From: Azadirachta indica
Taxonomy: Eukaryota > Streptophyta > Magnoliopsida > Sapindales > Meliaceae
Length of the DNA stretch: 64,000 bases
Direction: 5' to 3'
NCBI GenBank assembly: GCA_022749755.1
Contig: CM040444.1
Span: 8,800,774-8,864,773 of the forward strand
The notes below the pieces were generated by a model that had not been told where the DNA came from, ran no database searches, and saw only the letters and a program-made list of their open reading frames with translations. This document shows, piece after piece, positions 34,001-44,400 of the stretch. The number at the start of each line of letters is the position of its first letter. Positions within the stretch are counted from its first letter, which is position 1. Both the position numbers and the translations under genes were made by a program.

Positions 34001-34493
34001 TGGAAGAAGCATAATTGAGAATAGTATGCAAATTGCAAGCTCTAAAGATAAAAATCCAACTATTTCAAATATGTCCTTTTATGGAGTTATTTAAGAAATT
34101 TGGGATTTAAACTATAACAAGTTTAAAATTCCAATATTTAAATGCGATTGGGTGGATAGTGGTAGTGGGACCAAAGTAGATGAGTTAGGCTTTGTATTAG
34201 TTGACCTTAATAAGATTGGGCATAAATCTGACCAATTTATTTTGGCATCACAAGCAAAGTAAATATTTTATATACAAGATCCAATTGATGCAAGATGGTC
34301 AATTGTACAAGTACCCCCTCAGAAGGATTATGACTATGACAATGATGAGTTAGGTGACATTATCATGGAGCATCAATGTTTAACTCCTTCATTACCAAAT
34401 TTAGAATTAATTGATTCATTCAGCGAGAATGATGCAACCTATGCTCATGCAGATTGTGAAGGTATTTGGATTGAAAATATTATGAGCAAATAG
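31072..34493 (+). pseudogene. CACTA TNP2 transposase (Transposase_21 with DUF4216 tail)
   Basis: ATG at 31072 (MDKSWM), then a frameshift near 31087. Readable in order: the transposase-associated N-terminus (CPCIRCGNFKV, GIDKSYHTWIWHGE), the TNP2 core (NNELPLSMYEAKKTL, IHACPNDCILYRKQF, SSRYSCWPIV, MLTLLISGPKQPGNNIDVYL, ILDVMHVEKNVCNN), a DUF4218-like part (FPPSYFDKMVHLTVHLVREV) and DUF4216 (FKCDWVDSGSGTKVDELGF, VLVDLNKIGH). Two GT..AG introns are visible: 33546-33637 and 33744-33839. Breaks: frameshifts near 31460, 31942, 32400 and 33518; stops at 32275 (TGA), 32997, 34092 and 34260. The final TAG is at 34491. The family catalyses cut-and-paste transposition of CACTA elements in the nucleus. 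Confidence 0.92.
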
Positions 34494-34499
34494 GCATGT

Positions 34500-34740
34500 T
34501 CTTATATTTTTATTTATTCATTTTGTTTTTAAGCATTTTTTTATTCAGATATCATAAATTTTATTCATTTATATTTATTTTACTTTGAAGTGTTGAATAA
34601 ATTATATATTTTAAATAGCATGGCTGACTTTTTTTTTAAAAAAATTATTTGTAGTATCATGGCTTTTTTCCATGGAACCAACTAAGATGATATAGAAAAG
34701 TTCTTCAAAAGAGGAATTAGTTTTAGGTTATTATAGATAC
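34500..34740 (+). repeat. Vestigial extra copy of second-gene first exon
   Basis: 34600-34735 resembles 36475-36590: both have a splice-acceptor-like AG, then TATCATG followed by GCTTTTTTCCATGGAACC or ACCTTTTTCCAAGAAGAC. The ATG at 34659 soon runs into a stop. It marks one side of a direct duplication that also carried the leader. Confidence 0.65.
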
Positions 34741-36531
34741 ACTTCACTATTGTTGGGCTGTGCTATAGTCGTATATTGATCTTCTGATAGAGCTTGAATC
34801 TTGTTGGAGTGGTTGTTTACTATATATTTGTTAGCTTCATGCTGTTCTGGTACTCTTTTGCTGCTGCTTTGCTTTGACTAAAATTATTAGTCAATACATT
34901 TTTTTAAATAAATCTCTAAACAACAGATTAAAGTGATGAAATAAAACAATGAGTAAGAAGTTTAAAAGCCTTGATGTTAAATACAAGCTCATAAGGTAGA
35001 AACACCAAAATAAAAAAAAAATTGAAAAGATAATCACAACAATTAAATTGATCATGAAAATAAAAAAAAAATCTAAATTACACATTGAAAACCGAGATCT
35101 AAATTTGAATATAAATAATAATTAAATAAAAAAAGTTAGAAACATAATTATTATAAATTATCGAAAGATAATAAAAAGTTAGAAACAAAATTATTAAAGT
35201 TAGTTAATATAAATAAAATTTTATAAAATTAATATAAATAAAGTTTTTTACTGTTGCTGGAATCAATCTTTCTCCTCCGCTGCTTGTTGTTTTTGCCCTG
35301 TTATTGATATGCTGCTCCATTGCTTTCCGTTTTTGGTTTCCTGCTGATGAATTCAATCTCAAGTGCCATTCCTGTTGCTAGTACTGGCATTTTATTCTTC
35401 CCTTCTCCTGCTAGTTGCTGATACTGATGCTGTTGCTAGTGGTTTCCGCATTTTTTTTTCTTTTAATTTGTGGTTGTTGCATCTTTCAATATTGCTCCTG
35501 CAATTATTTTATAACTTCCTCTAGGCTTCTTTGTGTCTTTTCTACACTTCCTTATTATTTAATAATATATTATTTTGATTTTTTAAAAAAAATATATATT
35601 TCTGCAGATTTTTCAGCTTCTTTCTATGTTGCTACCTTGCTTCTATGCTTTTACTACTCTCTTTGATGCTTACAATTGTACTCACCAGCAAAAAGTACTA
35701 CTATACATCTTACTGCTTGCTACTCAATCCTTCTCTTGTTTTAATTTTATTTTTTCTGCCTTCAACTTCACCAATTGGAGGATTTAGATTCTTAGAAAAC
35801 TCATAATCCAGAATATTGAGAACATTGAGATTTTGCCAAGAATTATGTAGAAGGAGGAAAAGAGCACATAAGCTTCTCATCACTAGTCTCTAGAATTACG
35901 GCAGCAACTTGGTCCTCTATGTAAGTTTTGAAATTGTTTCTGTAGATTTTTTAGCTTTTTATAGCAAATACTGATGTATGTTACCGACTCTAGATGCTAC
36001 TATTTTTTAAATTTAACGTTGTTTGTAATTACTTTTGCAACCTTGCTGCTAAGTTTCTTGCTGGCTATGATGAAGAAAACAACAATTTGCTTTATTTTTA
36101 TTCGTAAATTATAAAGTAAACCTCTTGCTTTATTTTTTAGATTCTTAAAAACTCATAATGCAGTGGTGAGAATACTAATTTAGTTTAATTTAGTTAATAT
36201 TCTTATTTTTTTGAAGTCATTTATTGGTAGGTTAACAGTAATTGAGATTACTCTCTTAATACAATTAATGATATAATTATATTGTGATTATTAAAATAAT
36301 TGTTAGTAATATAAATATAAATCTGTTGGTTATAACTTGAATATATTTATATAAATTATTTTTTAAGTTTTTTAGACATTACCTTAGTAATTAAAATATT
36401 CTAAATTTTATTCATTAGTAATTAACATAACCTAAATTTTATTTAGTACGTAACATTTATTTTATCTTAAAGTGCTGAATTAATTATATTTTTACTAGTA
36501 CTACTCACATGTTTTTTTTTTTTTCAGTATC
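34741..36531 (+). repeat. Duplicated TGCTG-rich leader region, copy 2 with flanks
   Basis: 35095-35935 aligns with 30357-30960, including CTGTTGCTGGAATCAATCTT and ACGGCAGCAACTTGGTCCTC. The rest is AT-rich and non-coding. It lies directly upstream of the second transposase gene, so both genes have homologous upstream sequence. Confidence 0.7.
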
Positions 36532-39500
36532 ATGACCTTTTTCCAAGAAGACAACCATGATGATGTAGGAACTTCTCCAGAAAATTCTTTGAGGAAAAGA
36601 AATGGCAGAAGTCAAACGACTTTGCCAGAGCTTACAAAAGAAAAAAGTGATGGCTATAGGTTACTTATTGTATTTAATAAGAAAGGTCAACCAATAGGTA
36701 AAACATCAAAAAAGTTAGGAAGCTTAATTGGTGTATTGGCACGTACAATAGTTCCAATCCATATTGCATGTGGTTCAGGGTGCGAAAAGAACTTAAAGAA
36801 AATATATGGAGTTGCATTGAGGTTTGACATATGTCAATTCTTAATTATCATTTTTTTGTTATTATTTTTTTATAATAATTAATTTATTTTAAATTTTTAT
36901 TTCATGCTATTGTTTGTAGATGGCATTTGATATTGATAAAGCTTGCAAGAAAAATGCTTTATCTAGGACAGCAGGAAGATGGAAAGCTTTTAAAAATCGT
37001 CTTATATCGAAATATATATTGTCACACAGAAATGACCCTACTAGTTTGAAAAGACCACCGACACACTATAAATTTATTGAACAATCACATTGGCAATCAT
37101 TTGTAAAGAGTAGATTGGCAGAAGATTTTCTTGTAAGCTAATTTAAATTTTTTTTATATTTAATTTAATTTAATTTTAACTTAAAATTCTTATTATATTA
37201 TTGTAATGATATATATAGAGCCATAGAAAAGTTCAACAAGAGAGGCACAGACAAAACAAGTATAGATATCGACTTTCACATCTTGGATATGCAAATAAGG
37301 AAGATGAATTGGTTAGTGTTTAAATTATTGATCAATTTATTTAATGTAAAGTATTTTACAAATTGGGATTGAATGTCTACAGATACGTGAACTTGGAACA
37401 GATGAACAAATTGACTGTTCCATTATTTGGATGCTTGCTCATCAAAATAAGAAAGGAGAATATGATAATGAGAATGTCAAATTATGTGCAGAAAGAATTG
37501 TAAATTTGTTATTAATGTTGCACTTATTTATATATAATTTATATTAATAATTAAATAAAAAGTATTTAATTTTCATTAAAAGTTTTTATTTATATTGGCT
37601 TTCATCTTAATTCTTTAAAAAAAAAAAAAACTATTTGTCTATACTTTTGGTAGGAAAAAATTATGGAACAAGTTAAATTGAGGAATATTTGCGTTGATGG
37701 CAATAATGACATTCTTACAATGGCATTACAAACTCCTGAGCATTCAGGAAGTGTTAGAGGAGTAGGTCATTCCATTACTCCATCTAGTTATTTTCACATG
37801 CCTAAACGTAATCATTATTTTGAGGAGCAACAAAAAATGATGCAAGAGTAACAACATTTGTTGATTGAACAAAATAAGAGGATGTTGGAGGAAAATCAAC
37901 AAATGCAAGAAAAGTTGAAGTCATTACAAAGTGAATTAGAAGCATTAAAAACAAGTAACCCAAAAGCCACGACTTCTAATCAAGCCAATTGTGATACAAC
38001 CGTCAAGGTGACTAGTCATGAGACAAACACGGAAGTACAATATCAAGCTAATGGTGATATAACTATAAAGGTAATAAATTTTTACGTATTTACTATATAT
38101 ATATATAATATTTGTATCTTGTTGTATAACATCTTTTTAATGAAATGAATGTGACATTTGAAAGGTAAAATTATGCAAGCTTGCTATTAGCAACAGAGAG
38201 ACTATAGTGGCTCATGGTGCAATTATGCCAACAAATAATCCAAAAGCCACTATACACGGAATTCCAGTAAATGAAAATATATGTGTATCTATTCATATGG
38301 CAATAATTCCATTGGCCTCTTTACCAGTTCCTGTTTTGGTGAATTTGAAACTATACAAGATGCTATTGGATCATTTGTCGCATGGCCTAGAGATCTTATT
38401 ATACCATTGACTAATAAGGTAATTTACTTTTTAATTTGTAATTTTCTCTCAATTATTTATTTATAATAGTTTTTTTCTTAATATTTTGCTTCATCAACTT
38501 AGGAACCAAGCAAACAACTCAACAATTTAAGCTCAAAATCAGTGGAGCCAATTATAAACCCCAAAGTTCAATGTTCAACTCAATCATATTGTTCTACGAA
38601 ATCTATTGGTGTATATGGCAATAAAGCTATGCTTTGAGGTGACACTATTGAAGTAAGTATAGAAAAAAATATTTTTGGGCAAGAATTTGTTGAGAATGTT
38701 ACTCAAGGTATAATTCAAGAGTTTTTAAGCATGGACCTCATATCAATCACTTGTATAATAGTATATATAAGGTAATTTAATATTTTCCTGATGAATATGT
38801 ATCGTTTTAACTTATTTATTGAGGATTAAAGGTATAGATTTATTGTTATAATAACAAAAGCTTTTATTTTATTATTAGGCATTTATACAATTACATCAAA
38901 GAGAGAAATTTGGTTGACATGATTAGATTTGTAAATCCACATGATATTGCTTCAATCGGTAGAAAAATAGAAGCTGATAGAGTACGTTCAATCGCAAAAA
39001 GGATAAGACATGCAAAGATGAATCAGATATTTTTTGCTCCATATTATCATGAGTATGTATTTTCCTTATGTTATATGATTATATATTTAATTATTAATTG
39101 TTGAGTATAATTTATTTCAACTAATGCATTTATTATATACATATATATATATATTTTACTATCAATATAGATTTCACTGGATGTTGGTCATTATTGATCC
39201 ATATAATGACATCACATATTTTTTGGACTCACTTCGAAATAAATTGTCTCTGACATCAAGCAAGTTGTTAATAAGTATAATTTGTAATACTTTTATTTGC
39301 ATTAAGATATAATTTTTCTGTTCATTTGACATAATTTATGATATTCGTTTTCCTTTTTCTATCATTTCTTTGTTTTTCTTTTTGAAAAAAAGAGCCATGA
39401 AAATGTTCAATGTTCAATCACAAAGAATTGGAAGAAAGACATCGATTAGGAAGAAAACCAATGTAAGTACATAAAAATTATATTATCGATTATTTTTTTG

Positions 39501-40732
39501 AAATTTTTTTCTTTGATTCATAAGTGACAGAGATAACCGATCTTTAAATTATGGTAGCCAATTCTAATGCTAGAACAAATAATTTGTCAATACATCAAAA
39601 CTTAATTTAATAAATATTTTTAAGAAAAGCCTAATAATATTTAACTTCTTTTTTTTTTTAATTCTAGGGGGGGGGGGGGGGGGGGGGTTGGGGGGGATAT
39701 TTTTTATGAGCCAACAACCTACTACTATACGTACCAACATTTTCTAATGTCTGTATGAGTAAAGTAGGATATAAAAAATTAACCATCAACTATTTTCAAT
39801 CCTTTTTCTTTATTTACATAGATACCATCATTCCTTTGATTTTTTCCAATATTTTATTTACTTTTTTAGGGCGTACATGTTTGACAACATTGGAAATATA
39901 CATTAATAACATAAATATCAATTGGTAAACAATGGTTTATCATTGGTTATTGCAAATGTCTCAAAAAATATATATTATTGACTATTGATCAATTTAAATT
40001 AGCATTAAATATTAAATGAATGGAATTGAAAACTAGGAATTCTTTAAAACTAGAGTTAGGTCCAAAATTGAAGTAACCCATCAATCATTCAAATCATCTT
40101 TAAGAATAATCCAATGAATGATATAATTATAATTGGTACATACTTTGAATCTTTTTATTTCATATATCAGTCAAATTAGTATTTACACATTAAAAAGAAA
40201 AAAACAATACATGATACATATATACTGTCATAATATATATATATATATATTTGGTTATTGATCTACTAGTATAACTTTTACTAACTAATATGCTAATATG
40301 CTATATATATACACACCATCTTCATATGACTTTCCGAAGGAAAATAATTTAGATTTTTGTTATTTGAACAATTTTTTTCGTTGTTTTATGTTAATTAAAA
40401 TATACTCAATTTTATTATTTTTTTTTAAAAAATTTTTGGTAGTGTCCTAAACAACCCACAAATTCAGAGTGTGGGTATTATGTAATGAAGTATATGAAAG
40501 ATATTATTGAAGATCCAAATATTTCCATCCAACAAAAGGTTAGAATTATAACTTTGCAATTATTTCACTTATTTTATTAATTTTTTATAATATGCATGAC
40601 TTCTAATGTTATTTTATTTAATTTCATTATGTGTAATATCTTATGTAGTTTGAAAAAAAATGCTCATACAAACAAGAAGAGATAGATGAGATGAGAAAAG
40701 ATTGGACTGAATTTGTTTTGTTAATTTTGTAA
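36532..40732 (+). pseudogene. CACTA second gene: En/Spm transposase + DUF8039-like + Ulp1 protease
   Basis: Multi-exon gene from ATG 36532 to TAA 40730-40732. Likely exons: 36532-36821, 36920-37132, 37219-37311, 37383-37499, 37654-38070, ~38166-38420, ~38502-38653, ~38660-38771, 38879-39052, ~39171-39290, ~39393-39462, 40443-40537, 40649-40732. N-terminal exons carry the En/Spm plant transposase domain (LGSLIGVLARTIVPI, AGRWKAFKNRLISKY, HWQSFVKSRLAEDF, SHRKVQQERHRQNKYRYRLS). A Gln/Glu-rich coiled coil follows (EEQQKMMQE, then TAA at 37849, then LIEQNKRMLEENQQMQEKLK). A DUF8039-like segment (KLCKLAISNRETIVAHGAIM, QDAIGSFVAWPRDLI) contains a frameshift. The C-terminus is a Ulp1/C48 cysteine protease with the His region FHWMLVIIDPYN, LDSL, and the Cys box SECGYYVMKYMKDII. 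Ulp1 proteases cleave SUMO or SUMO-like proteins. At least one stop and one frameshift make it a pseudogene. Confidence 0.82.
39667..39696 (+). repeat. Poly(G) tract, G21-TT-G7
   Basis: 21 consecutive G, TT, then 7 G inside an intron of the Ulp1-type gene, in otherwise AT-rich DNA. It can form G-quadruplex structures or may be a sequencing or assembly artefact. Confidence 0.95.
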
Positions 40733-40919
40733 TTGAAATAATTGTATCTTTTTATTCTTTTGTTTAGTTTAGTTATATTTTTCAGTTTTACCCAACGAAT
40801 TTCGATGAATATATTTGGTTATAGGTCTATTGATCTACTTTTTATTCAATTTAATTATTAAGTCATAAATTAATTGATAAGTGCATTGACTTAAAATTAT
40901 GGCAAAGATTATGTACGAA

Positions 40920-41250
40920 AGATAAGGTTGCTACTTGTTAATTACCAAGCTCCCTACTGCTTAACTGCTTGTTGTCGGTTCTGCTTCATATTATTAGCTG
41001 TACGTTTTTTATTTTTCTGCTATTTTCTTCTCCTAATGTTACTTTGTTGTAGCCGTTTCTGCTATAGTTTATTGTTGTTTCACCTAACTATTGATAAAGT
41101 TGTAAATATATACTGTTGTTGGGAGATACTTGTTTAATTTTTTTATAACTGCTATTTTTAGTTTTATAATAATTAGTGGATAAAACAGCTATGTATGTGA
41201 TATCTAGCGTCAGCTTGCTGTTGTTTCTGATTCATGATCTACTTTGTTGT
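40920..41250 (+). repeat. Third TGCTG-rich tract
   Basis: Composition as in the two leaders (ACTGCTTGTTGTCGGTTCTG, TTGTTGTAGCCGTTTCTGC) but only loosely alignable; downstream of the second gene. Confidence 0.5.
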
Positions 41251-41544
41251 GCTATTGTTTATATTTGTAATTTATAATGATACGGACTCTTTTAATTTAG
41301 ACTTTTTTTTAATCACTGTTTAATATATTTTTAAACAATTAATAAGATCAATACACATATGTATAAATTAATGAGTGATATTATTGTCCTCTACATATAT
41401 TTCATATATATATATATACATATATACATATATGTATATGTATATTTTTTGATAATTAATTTTTATTTAATTGAATGTTGTTATAATAACCATTTTTATT
41501 GTTATTTTTAAGAATTATAATTTTAAAAATTTTAATAATTGTTA

Positions 41545-41740
41545 AAAACTGTCTTCTTATATATCTAAATATTATTAAAAGTAAATTTCTTATAAAATTT
41601 TAACAACTATTAAATATCGTCCTCTTATAAATTTAAGTACTGTTATAAAGGGTTCTCTTATAAATTCAAGTACTATTTAAAACTATTTTCTTATAAATTT
41701 AAAAACTAATAAAAACAGTCTTCTTATCATAACAAAAGAG
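41545..41740 (+). repeat. CACTA subterminal repeats
   Basis: Five to six imperfect copies of a unit near 35 bp, built around AAAAACTGTCTTCTTATAAA followed by TTTAAGTACT. Such repeats are binding sites for the ORF1-type protein in studied CACTA elements. Confidence 0.8.
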
Positions 41741-41836
41741 AACGATTTTTAATATTTTAAGACACGTCAAAAGGAAACGGTTTGTAATACGTTCTAAAAG
41801 AGTTTTTAAAACGTTTTATAACAGTTTTAAATACAT

Positions 41837-41851
41837 AATAGTCTAGTAGTG
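41837..41851 (-). repeat. CACTA right terminal inverted repeat end
   Basis: Minus-strand CACTACTAGACTATT marks the element boundary at 41851. A 3-bp target duplication would be ATA but cannot be confirmed without the left end. Confidence 0.7.
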
Positions 41852-42411
41852 ATATCTCATTTTAAGATTGTATCCAAATGATCTATATTCTATTTAATTA
41901 ACATGCCTGAAGGAAACCTGAACAAAGGTCTGAATAAATAAAAATTGTAACATGACATTACAAAATTAATTATGTTAGTACAATACAAGCACAATTTTTG
42001 GTTCAAATCACAAATCTGCTTGTATAACACTTCTAGTGCAATTACAGTAAATTCAAATAAGAATGATGCAGAATATGATTATTAATCTCTCTCATTCGAA
42101 CAATATCCATCACAAGTTTACATTTATACTTGCCTGAAATTTATTAGTGTAAAAATTATTATCCTCAACGTTCCTGTCAAAAAAGAATCGAAAAAGACAA
42201 AAAATTATATTAGATTGATGGCAACAGCCCATAATAGGTTAGTTTCATGCTATTTCATATTTCCTGCATTGTTCATCACATAACATTCAATTGAATTTAT
42301 ATATGCCATATACTACCACCACATCTCATATTAATTTAATTCCCATAGTCCATCACTAAACTAGCATGCATTGGAAGGAAAATATAGTACCTACATAAAT
42401 CAGAACTTGTC
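41852..42411. other. Intergenic, nothing recognised
   Basis: AT-rich sequence between the CACTA terminus and a Ulp1 fragment. Confidence 0.5.
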
Positions 42412-42990
42412 TAAAACATAAGTTGCCCATTCAACTCGAGCATCATCTATTTCCTCTTTGGTGTAACATGCCTTAACATTGAACTATCTACACAATATAA
42501 ATTACAATAGCTCATTAGGTAAAATTTATATATTTATTAAGAGACTATGCGGAAATGAAGTCAAAATGTAAATTACTTAAATCGTCAGGTAGTATTGTTG
42601 GATCGCGTATGATGTCTCTCATGTAGCGTATTACGTAATAATCGCATTTTACACTGCCCAGTTGCAGTGGTGCCTACATGGATAAGTAAAATTAGCTTGA
42701 ACTAAATAACAAGTAAAAAGGAGGTAGATTTCACCTTCACTCTTATCCAATTAATATTGGCTCTTTTGTTGGACGAATTGTCATTGGCCACATGTATCAT
42801 AGTAGCATTAGAGAATAACCATTATATATAATGTTAACACCACGATACATACTGCCATAATCTATCTCAAATGACATTATAATTAACATATCTATGAATT
42901 ATGTCCTTCAAATCGTCACACATCTCATGCCCTAATAGATGCATGTAATAGACATTGCATGCAGTGACATCCATGGCGACACACACCTAA
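42412..42990 (-). pseudogene. Ulp1 protease C-terminal fragment, opposite strand
   Basis: Two exon-like pieces on the minus strand: 42672-42582 reads LQLGSVKCDYYVIRYMRDII, where the usual CGYY catalytic box is CDYY, and 42490-42412 reads FNVKACYTKEEIDDARVEWA. The piece near 42770-42740 (SSNKRANINWIRVKV) may be the exon before. It is the same kind of tail as in the gene ending at 40732 but from a different, inverted copy. The Cys box mutation and missing rest make it non-functional. Confidence 0.7.
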
Positions 42991-43130
42991 TGGAATCTAA
43001 CATGTTAAAGTAATACCCGATTCAACAAGTCAGAATATGTCAATCATCAATCTACTTTATGTTTTAGCTTTTGTACTACATTTAAACACAATTAAATAGA
43101 AAGTGTACCCAGGATTATACGGCATAAGCA
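42991..43130. other. Short spacer
   Basis: No feature seen before the copia LTR. Confidence 0.4.
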
Positions 43131-43384
43131 TGTTGATGTATTGAGACTTTGTTTTGGTACTTTTTGTATATTAAGTTAGAATGTTTAAATCTTAGTTAGT
43201 TTAGTTGAAAAGGAATGGCAATCCATGTTTTAAGGAATGTGTTTCCTAGTTGTAAAAGTCAAAATATTAGGTATGATTGATGGTGATTTAAGAAGTTTTT
43301 TTTGTCTATGAAAGGTCATGCCTTTATGTGTATATATTTTCTGGTTTTAATGAAAAGATACAGACTTCTTTGTTGTATTAACCA
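43131..43384 (+). repeat. 5' LTR of copia A (254 bp)
   Basis: Starts TGTTGATGTATTGAGAC, ends ACCA, followed by one A and the primer-binding site. Confidence 0.7.
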
Positions 43385-43385
43385 A

Positions 43386-43397
43386 TGGTATCAGAGC
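43386..43397 (+). other. Primer-binding site TGGTATCAGAGC
   Basis: Perfect copia-type primer-binding site for initiator methionine tRNA. Confidence 0.92.
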
Positions 43398-43500
43398 CTC
43401 TGAATGTTCTTCACAAGATTGTGAGTGCAAGAGAAGCAGAGTACTGAAAGGCTGAATTAAAACAGTGTTTGAGAGTTATAGATAGCACAGAGAGAGAGCT

Positions 43501-44400
43501 ATGGCTTCAAGAAGCACTTCCTACCTTACTGTACCAATGTTCACAGGGGAAAACTATCAGATTTGGGTAGTCAAGATGAGGTCTTACTTGAAGTCTTTAG
43601 GCTTATAGGATGCTGTTGAGACAGGTAAAGATCCTCCTCGTTTCAGAGCAAACCCAACCATTGCACAAATGAAGTAATATAAGGAAGAGTTGCTTAAGAA
43701 AGACAAAGCTATCAGTGTGTTACATTCTACTTTGGCAGATCATGTTTTCACTAGAATCATGACCCTTGAGACAGGAAAGGAAGTGTGGGATTAATTGAAG
43801 GAACAAAATGAAGGTAGTGACAAGGTAAAGGCAGTCAGGTTGCTTACTCTCAAAGAAGAGTTTGAGAATCTAAACATGAAAGAGGCAGAGACAATCAAAG
43901 ATGTTGATAAGTCTCCTAGAAATGTTTAAGACCAAAGTATCAGCTATTAAGGAGTCTTATGACCTCAAAAGCCTTACCGTTGCAGAGTTGATCAGCAAGT
44001 TACAGGTTCAAGAGCAAAAGACCTTTGTCAGATCAGAAAGCCAATTTGAGGGGGTTTTTCAAGCCAAGTACACAAAGTCATTCAACTCCAAGGATGATAA
44101 GAAAGTATCTTGTGATAAAAACCATAGAGGTAAAGCTGTTGAAGTAAACAAAGGGAGTCAGGGAAAGGAAAAGTTCCTCCCTGTAGTCATTGTAAAAAGA
44201 CTAATGATCATGAAACTAGTTGTTAGAAGAAGGCTTAATGTAGAGTTTGCAAGAAACTTAGACATATTGTGAAGCATTGCAAACCAAAAAAGCGGCAAAA
44301 TCAGCATTTCCCACCACAACATACCCAACAAGAACAGCAAGCAAATGTAGTAGAAGAAAAATAACTTGAAGATCACTTATTCATGGATGTTCAGTCAAGT
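43501..44400 (+). pseudogene. gag: Copia A gag
   Basis: ATG 43501 (MASRSTSYLTVPMFTGENYQ) opens a copia gag: IWVVKMRSYLKSLGL, LHSTLADHVFTRIM, KVKAVRLLTLKEEFENL, MKEAETIKD, then (shifted) VSAIKESYDLKSLTVAELI and a Lys-rich tail with a broken zinc knuckle. Stops replace Trp and other codons at several points. Confidence 0.85.

Larger units (their letters stand above)
30357..41851 (+). mobile_element. CACTA (En/Spm) transposon, right end preserved
   Basis: Order on the plus strand: TGCTG-rich leader, TNP2 transposase pseudogene, partly duplicated leader/exon region, ORF1-type transposase/Ulp1 gene, another TGCTG-rich tract, subterminal repeats, and a right terminus reading CACTACTAGACTA on the minus strand (41851-41839). 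No matching left terminus was found, so the start is placed at the first element-specific repeat and may be wrong. Genes carry many disruptions, so the copy is not autonomous. Confidence 0.8.
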
